Assembly: GCA_016710745.1 (NCBI GenBank)
Contig: JADJVB010000010.1
Coordinates: 1,426,001 to 1,490,000, forward strand
Direction: 5' to 3'
DNA: 64,000 nucleotides
From: Chitinophagaceae bacterium
GTDB taxonomy: Bacteria; Bacteroidota; Bacteroidia; Chitinophagales; Chitinophagaceae
A program made the translations under genes and the position numbers. Shown here piece after piece: positions 52,995-62,967 of the stretch. Each line of letters opens with the position of its first letter. Within the stretch, counting starts at the first letter, position 1. The notes beneath the pieces were generated by a model. The model had not been told where the DNA came from. It worked only from the letters and a program-made list of their open reading frames with translations, and made no database searches.

Positions 52995-54281
52995 ATGAAC
53001 ATGGATCTGTTTAAGCGGGCCGATTGGATTGCAACAACCAATATCTATGAAGTCAATATAAGGCAATATACGCCTGAAGGGAGTTTTAGCGCTTTTGCCA
53101 AAAACCTGCCCCGGTTAAAAGACATGGGCGTAGAAGTGCTTTGGTTAATGCCGATCCATCCCATTGGAAAAATAAACCGTAAAGGTTCCCTGGGCAGTTA
53201 TTATTCCATTTCCGATTTTAAAGGGGTTAACCCCGAATTCGGTACTCCGGCCGATCTGAAAAAACTGGTTGGCCTGGCGCACGAATCGGGAATGAAAGTG
53301 ATTATGGACTGGGTGGCCAATCATGCTGCCTGGGACAATATTTGGACCACCGATCATCCGGAGTATTTTGCCCGGGATCCCGATGGTCATTTTATACCGC
53401 CATACGACTGGACAGACGTGATACAGATCGATCATACAAACACCGGGCAGCAGGATGCCATGATTGATGCCATGACCTATTGGGTTACTGAATTTGATAT
53501 TGATGGTTTCAGGGCCGATCTGGCGCATCTTACGCCGTTGGATTTCTGGAAAAAAGCCCGAACAGCTATTGAGCCGTTAAAATCAGATTTGTTTTGGCTG
53601 GCCGAGTCGGAAGAGATCGGTTACCATGAAGTTTTTGATGCCACGTTTACCTGGGAATGGATGCACATTACCGAAAATTTTTACAAGGGTAATGTTGGCA
53701 TAAGTGCTTTGTACGAGGTGCTGGCAGGATACCGAACCGGTTTTCCGGAACAGGCGCACCGAATGTATTTTACCAGCAATCACGATGAAAATACCTGGAA
53801 TGGAACAGGGAATGAAAAATACGGAGATATGCTGAAAGCCCTGGTGGTATTCAGTTGTACCTGGAACGGGATGCCGATGATATACAGCGGAGAAGAATTG
53901 CCAAATGCGAAACGGCTGCCATTTTTTGAGAAGGATCCCATATCCTGGGCAAATACCTGTGAACTGCATGACTTTTATAAAACCCTGTTATTTTTGAAAA
54001 AAACAAATAGCGCACTCCGGTCGGCCGATCCTGCAGTTTCCACCTTTCATGTGTTAACTGAGGGCTCAAAAAATATGATGGCTTTTTTGCGAAAAAATGA
54101 ACAGCATGAGGTGCTTGTGTTTCTTAACCTCGGCAACAAGCCGGTTGGCTTTTTGATAAAAGACCGTTTAATTGGTGGAGATTACCACAATGTATTTGAG
54201 AAAACTACGGACCAACTCAGCGAAGACAGTTTCCTGAAAATGAAGCCCTGGCATTTTTTAGTTTATGAAAGAAAAAAATAA
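52995..54281 (+). CDS. GH13 alpha-amylase-family glycoside hydrolase
   Basis: About 428 residues from ATG 52995. The TIM-barrel motifs are MDWVANHAAWD, the nucleophile Asp in DGFRADLAHL, the acid Glu in FWLAESEE, and the stabiliser Asp in FTSNHDENTW. No signal peptide, so it probably acts in the cytoplasm on glycogen- or maltodextrin-type substrates. The upstream ATG at 52944 would add residues without homology signs. Its exact specificity cannot be read from sequence alone. Confidence 0.88.
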   Translation: MNMDLFKRADWIATTNIYEVNIRQYTPEGSFSAFAKNLPRLKDMGVEVLWLMPIHPIGKINRKGSLGSYYSISDFKGVNPEFGTPADLKKLVGLAHESGMKVIMDWVANHAAWDNIWTTDHPEYFARDPDGHFIPPYDWTDVIQIDHTNTGQQDAMIDAMTYWVTEFDIDGFRADLAHLTPLDFWKKARTAIEPLKSDLFWLAESEEIGYHEVFDATFTWEWMHITENFYKGNVGISALYEVLAGYRTGFPEQAHRMYFTSNHDENTWNGTGNEKYGDMLKALVVFSCTWNGMPMIYSGEELPNAKRLPFFEKDPISWANTCELHDFYKTLLFLKKTNSALRSADPAVSTFHVLTEGSKNMMAFLRKNEQHEVLVFLNLGNKPVGFLIKDRLIGGDYHNVFEKTTDQLSEDSFLKMKPWHFLVYERKK

Positions 54282-54283
54282 AT

Positions 54284-54318
54284 AAAAAGGATAAGCACTG
54301 GCTTATCCTTTTTATTTT
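54284..54318. terminator. Bidirectional terminator
   Basis: AAAAAGGATAAGC pairs perfectly with GCTTATCCTTTTT around ACTG. Shared by the amylase gene and htrA, which converge here. Confidence 0.9.
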
Positions 54319-54332
54319 ATCCGCTTATTCCA

Positions 54333-55871
54333 TTACAATTCATCCAACGAGATCGGGTATTCATATACGCCATCATAACCGGGGTAAAACCCGCTGATGG
54401 TGATATCCTTGTTTGCTCCCACAACGGCTTTCATTTCCTCAACCGATTTCACTTCCTTGTCATTTACCTTTAAAATAACAAAACCATCTTTCATCCTGGT
54501 TTGGTCATTTAACGCACCCTCATTAATTTTCTTAACCACCACACCACCGCCAATGCCGTATTCCTTTGCTTTTTTCGAATCCAGTGTAATGAGGTCGGCG
54601 CCCAGTTTATCCAAAACAGCTTCTGTTTTTACAATTTCATAATTACCCGCCTGATTTTTAAGCGTAACCACTGCGGTTTTTTCTTTTCCGTTTCGTAGGT
54701 ACGTTACCGGTACCTTGTCGCCCGGTTTCTGTCTGCTGATCAACCCCTGCATTTCTGCACCACTAACAATATCCTGGTCATTTATCTTTTTAATGATATC
54801 GCCTTTGCGGATACCTGCTTCATAGGCACCACCATCAGTGGGTACCAGCGAAACATAAATACCATCAGCATCCAACGGAATTCCTTCCCTCTTTTTGTCA
54901 TCGTCCGACAAATCTCCTGCATTCACAAAACTGATGCCCAGGAATCCGCGTTGTACCGTTCCGAATTTGATCAGGTCATCAACCACTTTCTTTACAATAT
55001 TTACCGGAATTGCATATGAATAACCGGAATAATATCCGGTTGGTGAAGCAATAGCGGAATTAACACCAACTAATTTGCCATCGGTGTTGATCAATGCACC
55101 ACCACTATTGCCCATGTTCACGGCTGCATCCGTTTGTATAAAAGATTCCACACCCAAATTCGAGTTCCCGGTTTTGTCTTTGTTCAACCCCAGTGTACGG
55201 GCCTTTGCGCTGATGATACCGGCTGTAACGGTGGTTTCCAGGTTCAACGGATAACCGATCGCTAATACCCATTGACCAATTTTCACATCATCCGAATTGC
55301 CATATAACAGGAACGGTAAACCGGCAGCTTCTACTTTAATAACCGCCAGGTCGTATGAAGGATCGGTACCGATCACTTTCGCTTTGTACGATTTTTTGTT
55401 ACTAAGCGTTACATCGATCTCATCAGCATTGGCAACTACGTGGTTATTGGTTACAATGTAACCGTCTTCGCTGATGATAATACCCGATCCACTGGCCCTT
55501 TGTTCAGGAATCACGTTTCGGCCCCGGCCGCCAAACAACTGGTTAAACATATCATCGTCGAAAAAATCGCTGAACGGGTTATTCGGATTCCGTTTTGGTA
55601 AACTGTTATTTACCTGCTTGGCATTTGTTTTTGTTTTAATGTGCACAACGGCCGGTGTAGCCGCCTCGGCCGGGGCAGTAAAATCCAGTGTATTGCCCGG
55701 AGGCGTATTGCCATCGAATAACCCGGCATATTTATAGTTGGATGGAATTACGCCGCTCTCCTGGCCGGCATAGGTATTACTTTTTGCAAAAAATGTTCCA
55801 TAACCCCAGATCACAGTAAGGGCGGTTAGGGCGCTGATGGCGACAGTAAAAAATATTTGTTTCCACTTCAT
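54333..55871 (-). CDS. Periplasmic serine protease, HtrA/DegP family
   Basis: Quality-control protease and chaperone of the periplasm. 512 residues. N-terminal membrane anchor or signal (WKQIFFTVAISALTALTVIW), trypsin-like domain with the triad in VTNNHVVANADE, SYDLAVIKVEA and MGNSGGALINTDG, then two PDZ domains (about 305-395 and 415-510). Normal length for the family. Upstream 240 bp have no other gene. Confidence 0.92.
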   Translation of the reverse strand: MKWKQIFFTVAISALTALTVIWGYGTFFAKSNTYAGQESGVIPSNYKYAGLFDGNTPPGNTLDFTAPAEAATPAVVHIKTKTNAKQVNNSLPKRNPNNPFSDFFDDDMFNQLFGGRGRNVIPEQRASGSGIIISEDGYIVTNNHVVANADEIDVTLSNKKSYKAKVIGTDPSYDLAVIKVEAAGLPFLLYGNSDDVKIGQWVLAIGYPLNLETTVTAGIISAKARTLGLNKDKTGNSNLGVESFIQTDAAVNMGNSGGALINTDGKLVGVNSAIASPTGYYSGYSYAIPVNIVKKVVDDLIKFGTVQRGFLGISFVNAGDLSDDDKKREGIPLDADGIYVSLVPTDGGAYEAGIRKGDIIKKINDQDIVSGAEMQGLISRQKPGDKVPVTYLRNGKEKTAVVTLKNQAGNYEIVKTEAVLDKLGADLITLDSKKAKEYGIGGGVVVKKINEGALNDQTRMKDGFVILKVNDKEVKSVEEMKAVVGANKDITISGFYPGYDGVYEYPISLDEL

Positions 55872-56109
55872 TTTCGTAGGTTTTATTTAGTTCAACAATT
55901 TTATGAATGTTTTGTTTTTCAACACCGGTTCTTTAATGATCAACTCCTGTGCCTGTTTGCACAAAATAACGAAGCAATGACAAATTGTTATTTACCAACT
56001 GCCATCTTTAACAATTAATTAGGAAGAGCTTCGTAGATGATGCAGGTTATTAAAATAATCCAGATTCTTTACCTCCCCCCGATCCCGTTGTTATAGGCAA
56101 TCGGCCAGG

Positions 56110-57105
56110 TTATAAAGTTAACAAAAATTGCATGGTATCAACACCGTCGGCATAATCCATTAAGGATGGTTGTTGTGACTCTCCAAAGGGAATGCCGCCG
56201 AAACCGCAAATACACTGCACGTCATCATTTTCCTTTAAAACGGACAACAGCTCTTTTTCGTTATGGTAGTAACTGTAATGGAGCTGACTGATGGCTGAAA
56301 AAATGGCATCATTTTCCAATAATAAGGTACTGCCGCTGGTCATGTAGAAAATATTATTAAGCAAGGCGATTGAGAGCTGGTAGTCGTAGTTGTTTTTGAA
56401 TTTATGGTGATCTTCGAAATATTTGTATTTTTCGAAGGTCTTCAACAGGGGTACAAAATCGTATCCCACCGGCACAAATAATTGGGTGATATTGCGGCAA
56501 CCTAGTCCAAAATACTGGTGCACATCATCCGACAAAAGTTCCAGTTGTTCTGTCGTTTCATTTCCGGTTAAAACGGCAACCGACGTACGGTTGCGCCGGA
56601 TGATATGTGGATACTTTGAAAAATACTGATGAAAGTAACGGGCCGAATTATTGCTGCCTGTGGCGATATAGGCATCGCAGCCTTTTAACAATGCTGAAAA
56701 AGATACAGCCAGCATAATACCGGGTTCCCATTCGGTCATTTTACTTATCAGGTGCGGTAACAGGATATCATCTTTCGAGGATAATTTGATCGTTTGCCGG
56801 TGCCCGCTGATAAATACACATAAAAAATCGTGAAAGCCTACCAGCGGAATATTGCCCGCCATAACGACGCCCACATTTTTTCCACCGATATTTTCATCCA
56901 GGTGATAATGTGCGGCCCATAGTTCCAGTTTCTGTTTGTTTAAAAAAGCCGAACAAATATTGGTTATCGCTAAATCTATAAAATTAACCGTAAACCAGCC
57001 ATTGTGGTGCGACGCTTTTGTTTTAATAATTTGCCATTCTTCCGTTTCGGCCAATAAATATTCCTGTAAGCGTAGTAATAATTCAATTCGTTTTTGTAAA
57101 TTCAT
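56110..57105 (-). CDS. Acyl-CoA reductase (LuxC-like)
   Basis: About 331 residues from ATG 57105 (MNLQKRIELLLRLQEYLLAE). Segments typical of the family are GVVMAGNIPLVGFHDFLCVF, AYIATGSNNSARYF, a conserved Arg/Thr stretch IIRRNRTSVAVLTG, and HQYFGLGCRNITQLFVP, where the Cys is the catalytic residue. Reduces acyl-CoA or acyl-phosphate to aldehyde by analogy with LuxC; the true substrate in Bacteroidota is not known. Divergent from the ferredoxin gene, with 35 bp between starts. Confidence 0.8.
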   Translation of the reverse strand: MNLQKRIELLLRLQEYLLAETEEWQIIKTKASHHNGWFTVNFIDLAITNICSAFLNKQKLELWAAHYHLDENIGGKNVGVVMAGNIPLVGFHDFLCVFISGHRQTIKLSSKDDILLPHLISKMTEWEPGIMLAVSFSALLKGCDAYIATGSNNSARYFHQYFSKYPHIIRRNRTSVAVLTGNETTEQLELLSDDVHQYFGLGCRNITQLFVPVGYDFVPLLKTFEKYKYFEDHHKFKNNYDYQLSIALLNNIFYMTSGSTLLLENDAIFSAISQLHYSYYHNEKELLSVLKENDDVQCICGFGGIPFGESQQPSLMDYADGVDTMQFLLTL

Positions 57106-57140
57106 GTTGTTATTATTAAATTGCATCAAAATTACGATAC

Positions 57141-57488
57141 ATGGCTATAAAGATTACAGATGAATGTATAAACTGCGGTGCCTGCGAACCGGAATGTCCC
57201 AATAATGCAATTTATGAGGGCGGCGTTGAATGGGCAATTTCCGACGGTACAACCGTAAAAGGGATGTTTACCTTGATGGACGGAACCCAGGTAGATGCCG
57301 ATCAACGTCAAACGCCGGTCAGCATGGATATTTATTACATAACACCTAATAAGTGCACCGAATGCCAGGGTTTTCACGAAGAACCGCAGTGTGCTGCCGT
57401 TTGCCCGGTAGACTGCTGTGTGCCCGACGAGATGTATGTTGAAACCATCGACCAGTTAACGGCGAAGAAAGACCTCATGCATATATAA
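57141..57488 (+). CDS. 2x[4Fe-4S] ferredoxin
   Basis: 115 residues. First cluster [12 protein letters not shown] (C9, C12, C15, C19), second [22 protein letters not shown] with an insertion between cysteines 2 and 3 as in the Alvin-type ferredoxins. Cytoplasmic electron carrier. Divergent from the acyl-CoA reductase, a common pairing in Bacteroidota that suggests a shared regulator or function. Intact. Confidence 0.92.
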   Translation: MAIKITDECINCGACEPECPNNAIYEGGVEWAISDGTTVKGMFTLMDGTQVDADQRQTPVSMDIYYITPNKCTECQGFHEEPQCAAVCPVDCCVPDEMYVETIDQLTAKKDLMHI

Positions 57489-57676
57489 TTGAGCTTCGAT
57501 CCGGGATGCCGGGCACGGGTACGATACATTGTTATCTCCCGGCTCCAAACATAAATAAAAATGATCCGCCCGCAGGCGGATAGCAAAGGCAGGTGATATT
57601 TCCTGCAACAGGGCGCGTGTATTTGTATTAAATACATTCGCCTTTTTAATTACGGTAAATTTTATTAAATTGTTGG

Positions 57677-58159
57677 ATGAATAATTTTTTATTTTTTTGT
57701 ATATCCTGCATACTGTTGGTTTCCTGCTTGGGTTCGGGCAAAGATCAACCTAACTCAGGTGCTTTTGCTAAAATGGAATTATTGAAAGCCGACCGTGATT
57801 TTTCAAAAATGAGTGAAGAGAAGGGGATGAAAGCAGCGTTTATGGAGTACCTCGACAGTAATGGTGTTTTACTTCGTCCCAATCGGTTGCCCATTGCCGG
57901 GGCCGACGCCATTGATTATCTGCTGCAACAAAATGATACCGATTATTCATTAACCTGGGAACCCAGAAGCGGGGCGGTGGCCAGGTCGGGCGAGTTGGGA
58001 TATACCTATGGCGTTTATGCGCTTAGGCCATCAACAAAAGATACGGTGATATATGGCACTTATGTGAGCATCTGGAAAAAAGAGAAAGATGGAACCTGGC
58101 GTTATGTGCTCGATAGTGGCAATGAGGGGATTGGCGAAATGAAAGATCCCGGCGAGTAA
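57677..58159 (+). CDS. DUF4440/NTF2-like lipoprotein
   Basis: 160 residues with a lipoprotein signal (FFCISCILLVSCLGSG). The rest fits the SnoaL/DUF4440 fold: ADRDFSKMSEEKGMKAAFME, ending WKKEKDGTWRYVLDSGNEGI. Role unknown; such small NTF2-like proteins often bind small ligands. Confidence 0.75.
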   Translation: MNNFLFFCISCILLVSCLGSGKDQPNSGAFAKMELLKADRDFSKMSEEKGMKAAFMEYLDSNGVLLRPNRLPIAGADAIDYLLQQNDTDYSLTWEPRSGAVARSGELGYTYGVYALRPSTKDTVIYGTYVSIWKKEKDGTWRYVLDSGNEGIGEMKDPGE

Positions 58160-58270
58160 AGTTCCCTGTGGTCAAAATGTTAAATTGCGTGAAATGCGGT
58201 TCCCTTAATTCAAGATCATAAAACGATATCCTATATTTCGTTTCTTTGTAAAATAACCTGAAGCAACCAA

Positions 58271-59257
58271 ATGAAGAAAAAAATAGCATTGATCACCGGT
58301 GGATATTCCGGCGAAGCGGTTATTTCCTATAAAAGTGCGGCAACCATTGAAAAAAACCTGGATACGGAAAAATGGGAAACCTATACGATAGATATTAACC
58401 CGGCCGGATGGTTTTACCTGACAGCCGGAGGCGACAAATTCCCGGTCGACAAAAACGATTTCAGCATAACCGTAGCCGGAGAAAAAATAAAATTTGACGC
58501 GGTGCTGGTGGCACTCCATGGTACGCCGGGCGAAGACGGAAAACTGCAGGGGTATTTTGATATACTTAATATTCCCTATTCAACCTGCGATACGGCAACT
58601 TCGGCACTTACGTTTAATAAACGCTATACGGTAGCCGTTGCTGCTTTTGCCGGTTTGCACGTGGCCAGGTCGGTTCATCTTTTTAAACATACACCGGTTG
58701 CACCCAACCTGATCTTAGATCAATTAAAATTGCCGGTTTTTGTAAAGCCCAATAATGGCGGTAGTAGTATTGGCATGAGTAAGGTACATGAGGCCGGGGC
58801 GTTAGCCGAAGCGATACAAAAAGCGTTTAACGAAGACGACCAGGTTTTGGTGGAGGAATTTATTAAAGGGAGAGAATTAACAATCGGTGTATTTAAATCA
58901 AAGGGAGAAGTAATAGCTTTACCCATTACAGAGATCATCGCAAAAAATGAATTTTTTGATTTTGAGGCCAAGTACGAAGGTGCCAGTGAAGAAATTACCC
59001 CGGCGGTAATAGATGACATGATTGCCGAAAAAATCCGGACGGAAGCAATAAAAGCCTATGCTGTTTTTAATTGCAAGGGTTTGGTAAGAATTGATTTTAT
59101 TTACGAAGAAGCATCTGAACTTCCATTTATGCTGGAAATAAATACCGTACCCGGGCAAAGTGAGGCCAGTTTGGTGCCACAGCAGGTGTTGGCCATGGGC
59201 TGGACTTTAAAGCAATTTTACACCGCGTTGCTTGAAGCGTGTTTTGTTGAAAGTTAA
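58271..59257 (+). CDS. ddl: D-alanine--D-alanine ligase
   Basis: Makes D-Ala-D-Ala for peptidoglycan with ATP. 328 residues with LVALHGTPGEDGKLQGYFD, the ATP-grasp loop FVKPNNGGSSIGMSKV, the metal-binding EINTVPGQSEASLVPQQVLA and LVRIDFIYEE. Normal length. Followed by a PASTA protein and rhodanese gene in the same direction with short gaps, so an operon is likely. Confidence 0.94.
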   Translation: MKKKIALITGGYSGEAVISYKSAATIEKNLDTEKWETYTIDINPAGWFYLTAGGDKFPVDKNDFSITVAGEKIKFDAVLVALHGTPGEDGKLQGYFDILNIPYSTCDTATSALTFNKRYTVAVAAFAGLHVARSVHLFKHTPVAPNLILDQLKLPVFVKPNNGGSSIGMSKVHEAGALAEAIQKAFNEDDQVLVEEFIKGRELTIGVFKSKGEVIALPITEIIAKNEFFDFEAKYEGASEEITPAVIDDMIAEKIRTEAIKAYAVFNCKGLVRIDFIYEEASELPFMLEINTVPGQSEASLVPQQVLAMGWTLKQFYTALLEACFVES

Positions 59258-59287
59258 TTGACCATTATTATAAATTAAATTTACGGC

Positions 59288-60094
59288 GTGTTTACATTCA
59301 TAACCAATAAACCATTTTGGGTAAACTTACTGGCGGCGATCGCTTTGGGTTTACTGTTTTTATTTTTGTTTTTGAAAACCCTGGGCTGGATAACCAAACA
59401 CGGCGATTATCTGAAAGTGCCGGCTGTTGTGGGTTTGAAAACTGATGCGGCTATTAAATTATTGGAAAAACAGGGATTCGATGTGTATATCCAGGATTCT
59501 GTTTATACAGATACCGCCGCCAGGGGCATTGTATTGAAACAATTGCCGGATGCCAATTCTCTGGTTAAAATTAACCGCACCGTTTTTGTTACCGTGAACC
59601 GGTATGTTCCTCCGATGATTGATATGCCTGGCCTGGAGGGTCAAAGCCTTTCTTTCGCCTTAAAAATACTTGAGCGAAATCATTTGAAACTGGGCGACAC
59701 AACGTTCAGGCCCGATTTTATGATGGGGTCGGTATTGGAACAACATTTCAACGGCATGCGCATTGCTGATAAATCGAAAATACAATGGGGCAGTAAGATC
59801 GATCTGGTCATTGGCGGCGGCCTGGAGATCAGGTCGATGCCGGTTCCGTCATTAATTGGATTAACTTACGGTGATGCGATGGCTTTGCTTGAAGAGAACG
59901 GCATCAGCCCGGGCGCTGTGATTTTTGACGGCGCGATCGCCGATACCGCGTCTGCTTTTATATACAGGCAACGACCCGAAAGATTTGATATGGAAAAAAG
60001 ACTGGTTTATATTCAATCAGGACAACTGATGGATATCTGGCTTGCACAGCAAATGAAAATTGTAACAGACTCTACCAATAAGAAAAATAATTAA
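59288..60094 (+). CDS. Membrane-anchored PASTA-domain protein
   Basis: 268 residues from a GTG start. One membrane span (NLLAAIALGLLFLFLFLKTL), then three PASTA-type units: KVPAVVGLKTDAAIKLLEKQ, MIDMPGLEGQSLSFALKIL and MPVPSLIGLTYGDAMALLEE. PASTA domains bind peptidoglycan or its precursors; no kinase or transpeptidase domain is attached. Placed 30 bp after ddl, fitting a cell-wall role. Confidence 0.85.
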   Translation: MFTFITNKPFWVNLLAAIALGLLFLFLFLKTLGWITKHGDYLKVPAVVGLKTDAAIKLLEKQGFDVYIQDSVYTDTAARGIVLKQLPDANSLVKINRTVFVTVNRYVPPMIDMPGLEGQSLSFALKILERNHLKLGDTTFRPDFMMGSVLEQHFNGMRIADKSKIQWGSKIDLVIGGGLEIRSMPVPSLIGLTYGDAMALLEENGISPGAVIFDGAIADTASAFIYRQRPERFDMEKRLVYIQSGQLMDIWLAQQMKIVTDSTNKKNN

Positions 60095-60099
60095 ATATC

Positions 60100-60408
60100 A
60101 TGACGATCATAACACCTGATGAAATAAAAGCCCGCCTCGATGCCGGCGAAACCCTGCACCTGGTTGATGTGAGAGAACCGCATGAACATGCCGAATTTAA
60201 TATTGGCGGTCATCTTATTCCGTTGGGTAATATACAGACCATGATGACAGATGAAATTGATGAATTGAAATCAGAAGAGGTGGTTTGTTACTGCCGCAGC
60301 GGCAAGAGAAGTATGCAGGCCTGCATGATGTTGGAAACTTTTGGATTTACCAACGTCAAGAACCTGGAAGGCGGGATGTTGAACTGGCAGGAAAAATTTG
60401 GACAATGA
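60100..60408 (+). CDS. Rhodanese-like domain protein
   Basis: 102 residues, single rhodanese domain with the start LVDVREPHEHAEFNIGG, active-site loop CYCRSGKRSM (Cys nucleophile) and NLEGGMLNW. Cytoplasmic sulfur transfer. Five bases after the PASTA gene. A short run of TATCCAGC-type repeats follows at about 60414-60447. Confidence 0.9.
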   Translation: MTIITPDEIKARLDAGETLHLVDVREPHEHAEFNIGGHLIPLGNIQTMMTDEIDELKSEEVVCYCRSGKRSMQACMMLETFGFTNVKNLEGGMLNWQEKFGQ

Positions 60409-60444
60409 GCGTAGTATCCAGCATCCAGTATCCAGCTTCCAGTA

Positions 60445-62607
60445 TCAAAACTTCAAATTCACCCCCAGCATAAAATTGAACCCGGCCATGGGAAAATAGT
60501 AATTTTCTGTGGTTAGATCTCCACCATAAATGTAGCTGAAGCTATAGCCATTGGGTTCATATTTTTTATCGAATACATTGTTTAACTGCATAATGATATG
60601 GGTTGCCTTGAAAATTTTATGTTCGATCAGGTAACTCAGCCTGATATCCTGCAAATAATAAGGATTCAGGCTTCTTGATTGCTGGGCTGTATTGTCTACA
60701 TACTGCGCACCCACATATTTTCCGATCAGGCTGATCTCGCCGTTTTTAACCGGAATAAAGTTAATGCTGCCGGCTGCCACTACAGCAGGGGAATACGAAA
60801 TGGTTGTTTTGCCGTAAAATTTCGTTTGTTGCCCGCCATTGTCATAATCATCCAGGTACTCCGTGAAATCTTTTATTTTATTTTCGCTGAAACTGATATT
60901 GGCAATAACCTGCAGCCATTTGGTAACAGCAACCTGGCCCTGCAGTTCAATGCCTGTTCGGTAACTCACCGGTATATTGGTTCGGGTATAGGCGCCCACA
61001 TCGTTTATTTTGCCGGTTAACACTAGTTGATCCTGGTAATACATATAATACAGGTTGGCACCAACCGAATATTTTTTTCCCTTTTTTTCAACGCCTAGTT
61101 CAATATCGTGTAGCCGTTCGGGTTTAGGCTGATTGCTGTTGCCGGCCTCAAAGTCATCCCGGTTGGGTTCCTTGCCCGCCAGTGCATAGGAGGCAAAGGC
61201 TTTCCATTTTTTGCCGGTATAGGTAACGCCGAGTTTAGGGTTCAGGAAAGAAAACTTTTCATGTATTTGTAAGCCGGGATTGTCGCGAAACCCATCGATG
61301 CGGTAGTCAACCTGCCTGAACTGCAGGTCGGCGAAACCCTGCCAGTGGGTGCCCCATTGCTGTATCCATTTACCGTATGCGGAAAGGTCTTTTTTACCGG
61401 CGGTTAAATAATACCAACGGTGATCTTTGGGCACGGCGGCCTGCACAGCAGCCCAACTGATTTCGCCATAGTGTTTGCCGTCATAACGGGTATAGCCGCC
61501 ACCAAAGATCAACTGGGTTTTGTTTTTTTGATATTGCAGGGAAAAGATGGTACCATAAAAATAGTTGTCGAGCCAAAGCTTTCTTACCAGGTCGGTTTCT
61601 TTTATTGTATTACTGCCGTCGAAATAATCAGGCAGGTTATAATCGGCCAGTTTTTTATCGGCTTTATATTGTTCATAAAATCCTTTGCCCCGGGTTAAAA
61701 ATGCCGCCACATTGCCTTTTAAAAAGGAGCTCAATTTGCGGTTATAAAAAAGCTGGTAATGTGTTTGTGTATAATCATCCACTTCATTTTCGTAGGGTTC
61801 GCCGGGTTTTTCGGTGCCGCTGGGGTTGTAGGTGCGGTTCGTTTTCAAAAAATTTTCTGCTACACCATTCCAGGCCTGATAAGTTTTTTCCTTTCCCGAA
61901 AAAATATTCAGCCGCAGGGAATTTTTTTCGTCAACAAAAGCGATGCTCCCGTAAAATGATTTCAGGTTGGCGCTGGCCCGGTCAATATATCCGTCGCTGC
62001 TGATGCGGCTTAACCGGCCATCGATCGTAAAATGTTTACCCAATATTCCGCTGCCAAACTGGATATTGTTTTTCCAGGTATTAAATGAGCCATAGCTATT
62101 ACCCGTTGAAACAAAGGGGGTTTTATTGAGTTCGTTGGTAAATAAATTAATGGTGCCACCAAATGCCCCGGCACCATTTGACGAAGTGCCAACGCCTCTT
62201 TGTATCTGGATACTGTTGGCCGAAGAGGAAAAATCGGGCAGGTCTACAAAAAAACTACCCTGACTTTCGGCATCGTTGTACGGAATTCCATTAAGGGTAA
62301 CATTGATCCTGGTGGCATCGGTTCCGCGAATACGTATTCCGGTATAGCCCACCCCATTACCGGCATCCGAATTAACAACCACTGAGGGGGTTTGATTGAG
62401 TAAAAAGGGCAGATCCTGTCCCAGGTTGTTTTTTTCAATTTCGTTTTTGTTGAGATCCGTTTTGGCAAAGGGCGCTTTTTCGCCGGCCCTGATGGCCAGT
62501 ACTTCTACGGGTAGCAAATAGGCTGTGTCGTTGAATTTTTTTTCTTTTTGGGCATATAACACAAAAATGCCGGTGCAAAAAGCAAGGCTAAGTAATAACT
62601 TCTTCAT
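60445..62607 (-). CDS. TonB-dependent outer-membrane receptor, TPP-riboswitch controlled (thiamine uptake)
   Basis: About 720 residues from ATG 62607 (MKKLLLSLAFCTGIFVLYAQ, signal peptide). The plug domain spans about 30-150 (PFLLNQTPSVVVNSDAGNGV, RIRGTDATRINVTLNGIPYN), followed by a 22-strand barrel ending FNFMLGVNLKF, with the C-terminal Phe. It lies just behind a strong TPP riboswitch, so it most probably imports thiamine or a precursor through the outer membrane. The longer frame upstream to 62760 runs into the riboswitch and is not coding. Confidence 0.88.
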   Translation of the reverse strand: MKKLLLSLAFCTGIFVLYAQKEKKFNDTAYLLPVEVLAIRAGEKAPFAKTDLNKNEIEKNNLGQDLPFLLNQTPSVVVNSDAGNGVGYTGIRIRGTDATRINVTLNGIPYNDAESQGSFFVDLPDFSSSANSIQIQRGVGTSSNGAGAFGGTINLFTNELNKTPFVSTGNSYGSFNTWKNNIQFGSGILGKHFTIDGRLSRISSDGYIDRASANLKSFYGSIAFVDEKNSLRLNIFSGKEKTYQAWNGVAENFLKTNRTYNPSGTEKPGEPYENEVDDYTQTHYQLFYNRKLSSFLKGNVAAFLTRGKGFYEQYKADKKLADYNLPDYFDGSNTIKETDLVRKLWLDNYFYGTIFSLQYQKNKTQLIFGGGYTRYDGKHYGEISWAAVQAAVPKDHRWYYLTAGKKDLSAYGKWIQQWGTHWQGFADLQFRQVDYRIDGFRDNPGLQIHEKFSFLNPKLGVTYTGKKWKAFASYALAGKEPNRDDFEAGNSNQPKPERLHDIELGVEKKGKKYSVGANLYYMYYQDQLVLTGKINDVGAYTRTNIPVSYRTGIELQGQVAVTKWLQVIANISFSENKIKDFTEYLDDYDNGGQQTKFYGKTTISYSPAVVAAGSINFIPVKNGEISLIGKYVGAQYVDNTAQQSRSLNPYYLQDIRLSYLIEHKIFKATHIIMQLNNVFDKKYEPNGYSFSYIYGGDLTTENYYFPMAGFNFMLGVNLKF

Positions 62608-62685
62608 CAAATAAAATTGGGCTGAATATCCGGGGGAGCTTTTATCCGTTTTGATACCGGCCTTAGTTGGCGGCCGGTCAGGCTT

Positions 62686-62768
62686 TTCTCCCTTCGCAGG
62701 CATTATCCTGTGCAGGTTATCGGGTGTTATCTCAGCCTTTTGCCTACTGGCAAAAAGCACCCCGGAAA
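62686..62768 (-). promoter_or_regulatory. TPP riboswitch (THI box)
   Basis: On the minus strand: GGGGTGC, a hairpin with GCCAGTAGGC, then GGCTGAGATAACACCC, then ACCTG, and GGATAATGCCTGCGAAGGGA. These are the conserved CUGAGA and pyrophosphate-binding elements of the thiamine-pyrophosphate aptamer in order. Downstream, ACCGGCC and GGCCGGT form a hairpin that may be the expression platform. Regulates the TonB receptor gene. Confidence 0.93.
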
Positions 62769-62967
62769 TTCAAACGGTTAAAAGAGCTTTTGAAACGCAA
62801 AGATAGGAGTAGAACCCGATACTTTTTTAAAAACTGTAACAAAACCCCTGTACAACCGTATTAACCAATAAGTATAGCCATGAAACTTTCTTTTCAAAGC
62901 TTTTTTCGGTTAATCAATGGTTTTGTTGAGGCTGTTTCGTTTTTTAGTAATAGGTAAATGTAAAAAC

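Noticed and set aside
60414..60447. Short TATCCAGC-type repeat after the rhodanese gene
   Set aside because: Only about four degenerate units; too small to call more than a minor intergenic repeat.
62608..62760. N-terminal extension of the TonB receptor frame
   Set aside because: It overlaps the TPP aptamer and lacks protein-like composition; the signal peptide begins at 62607.
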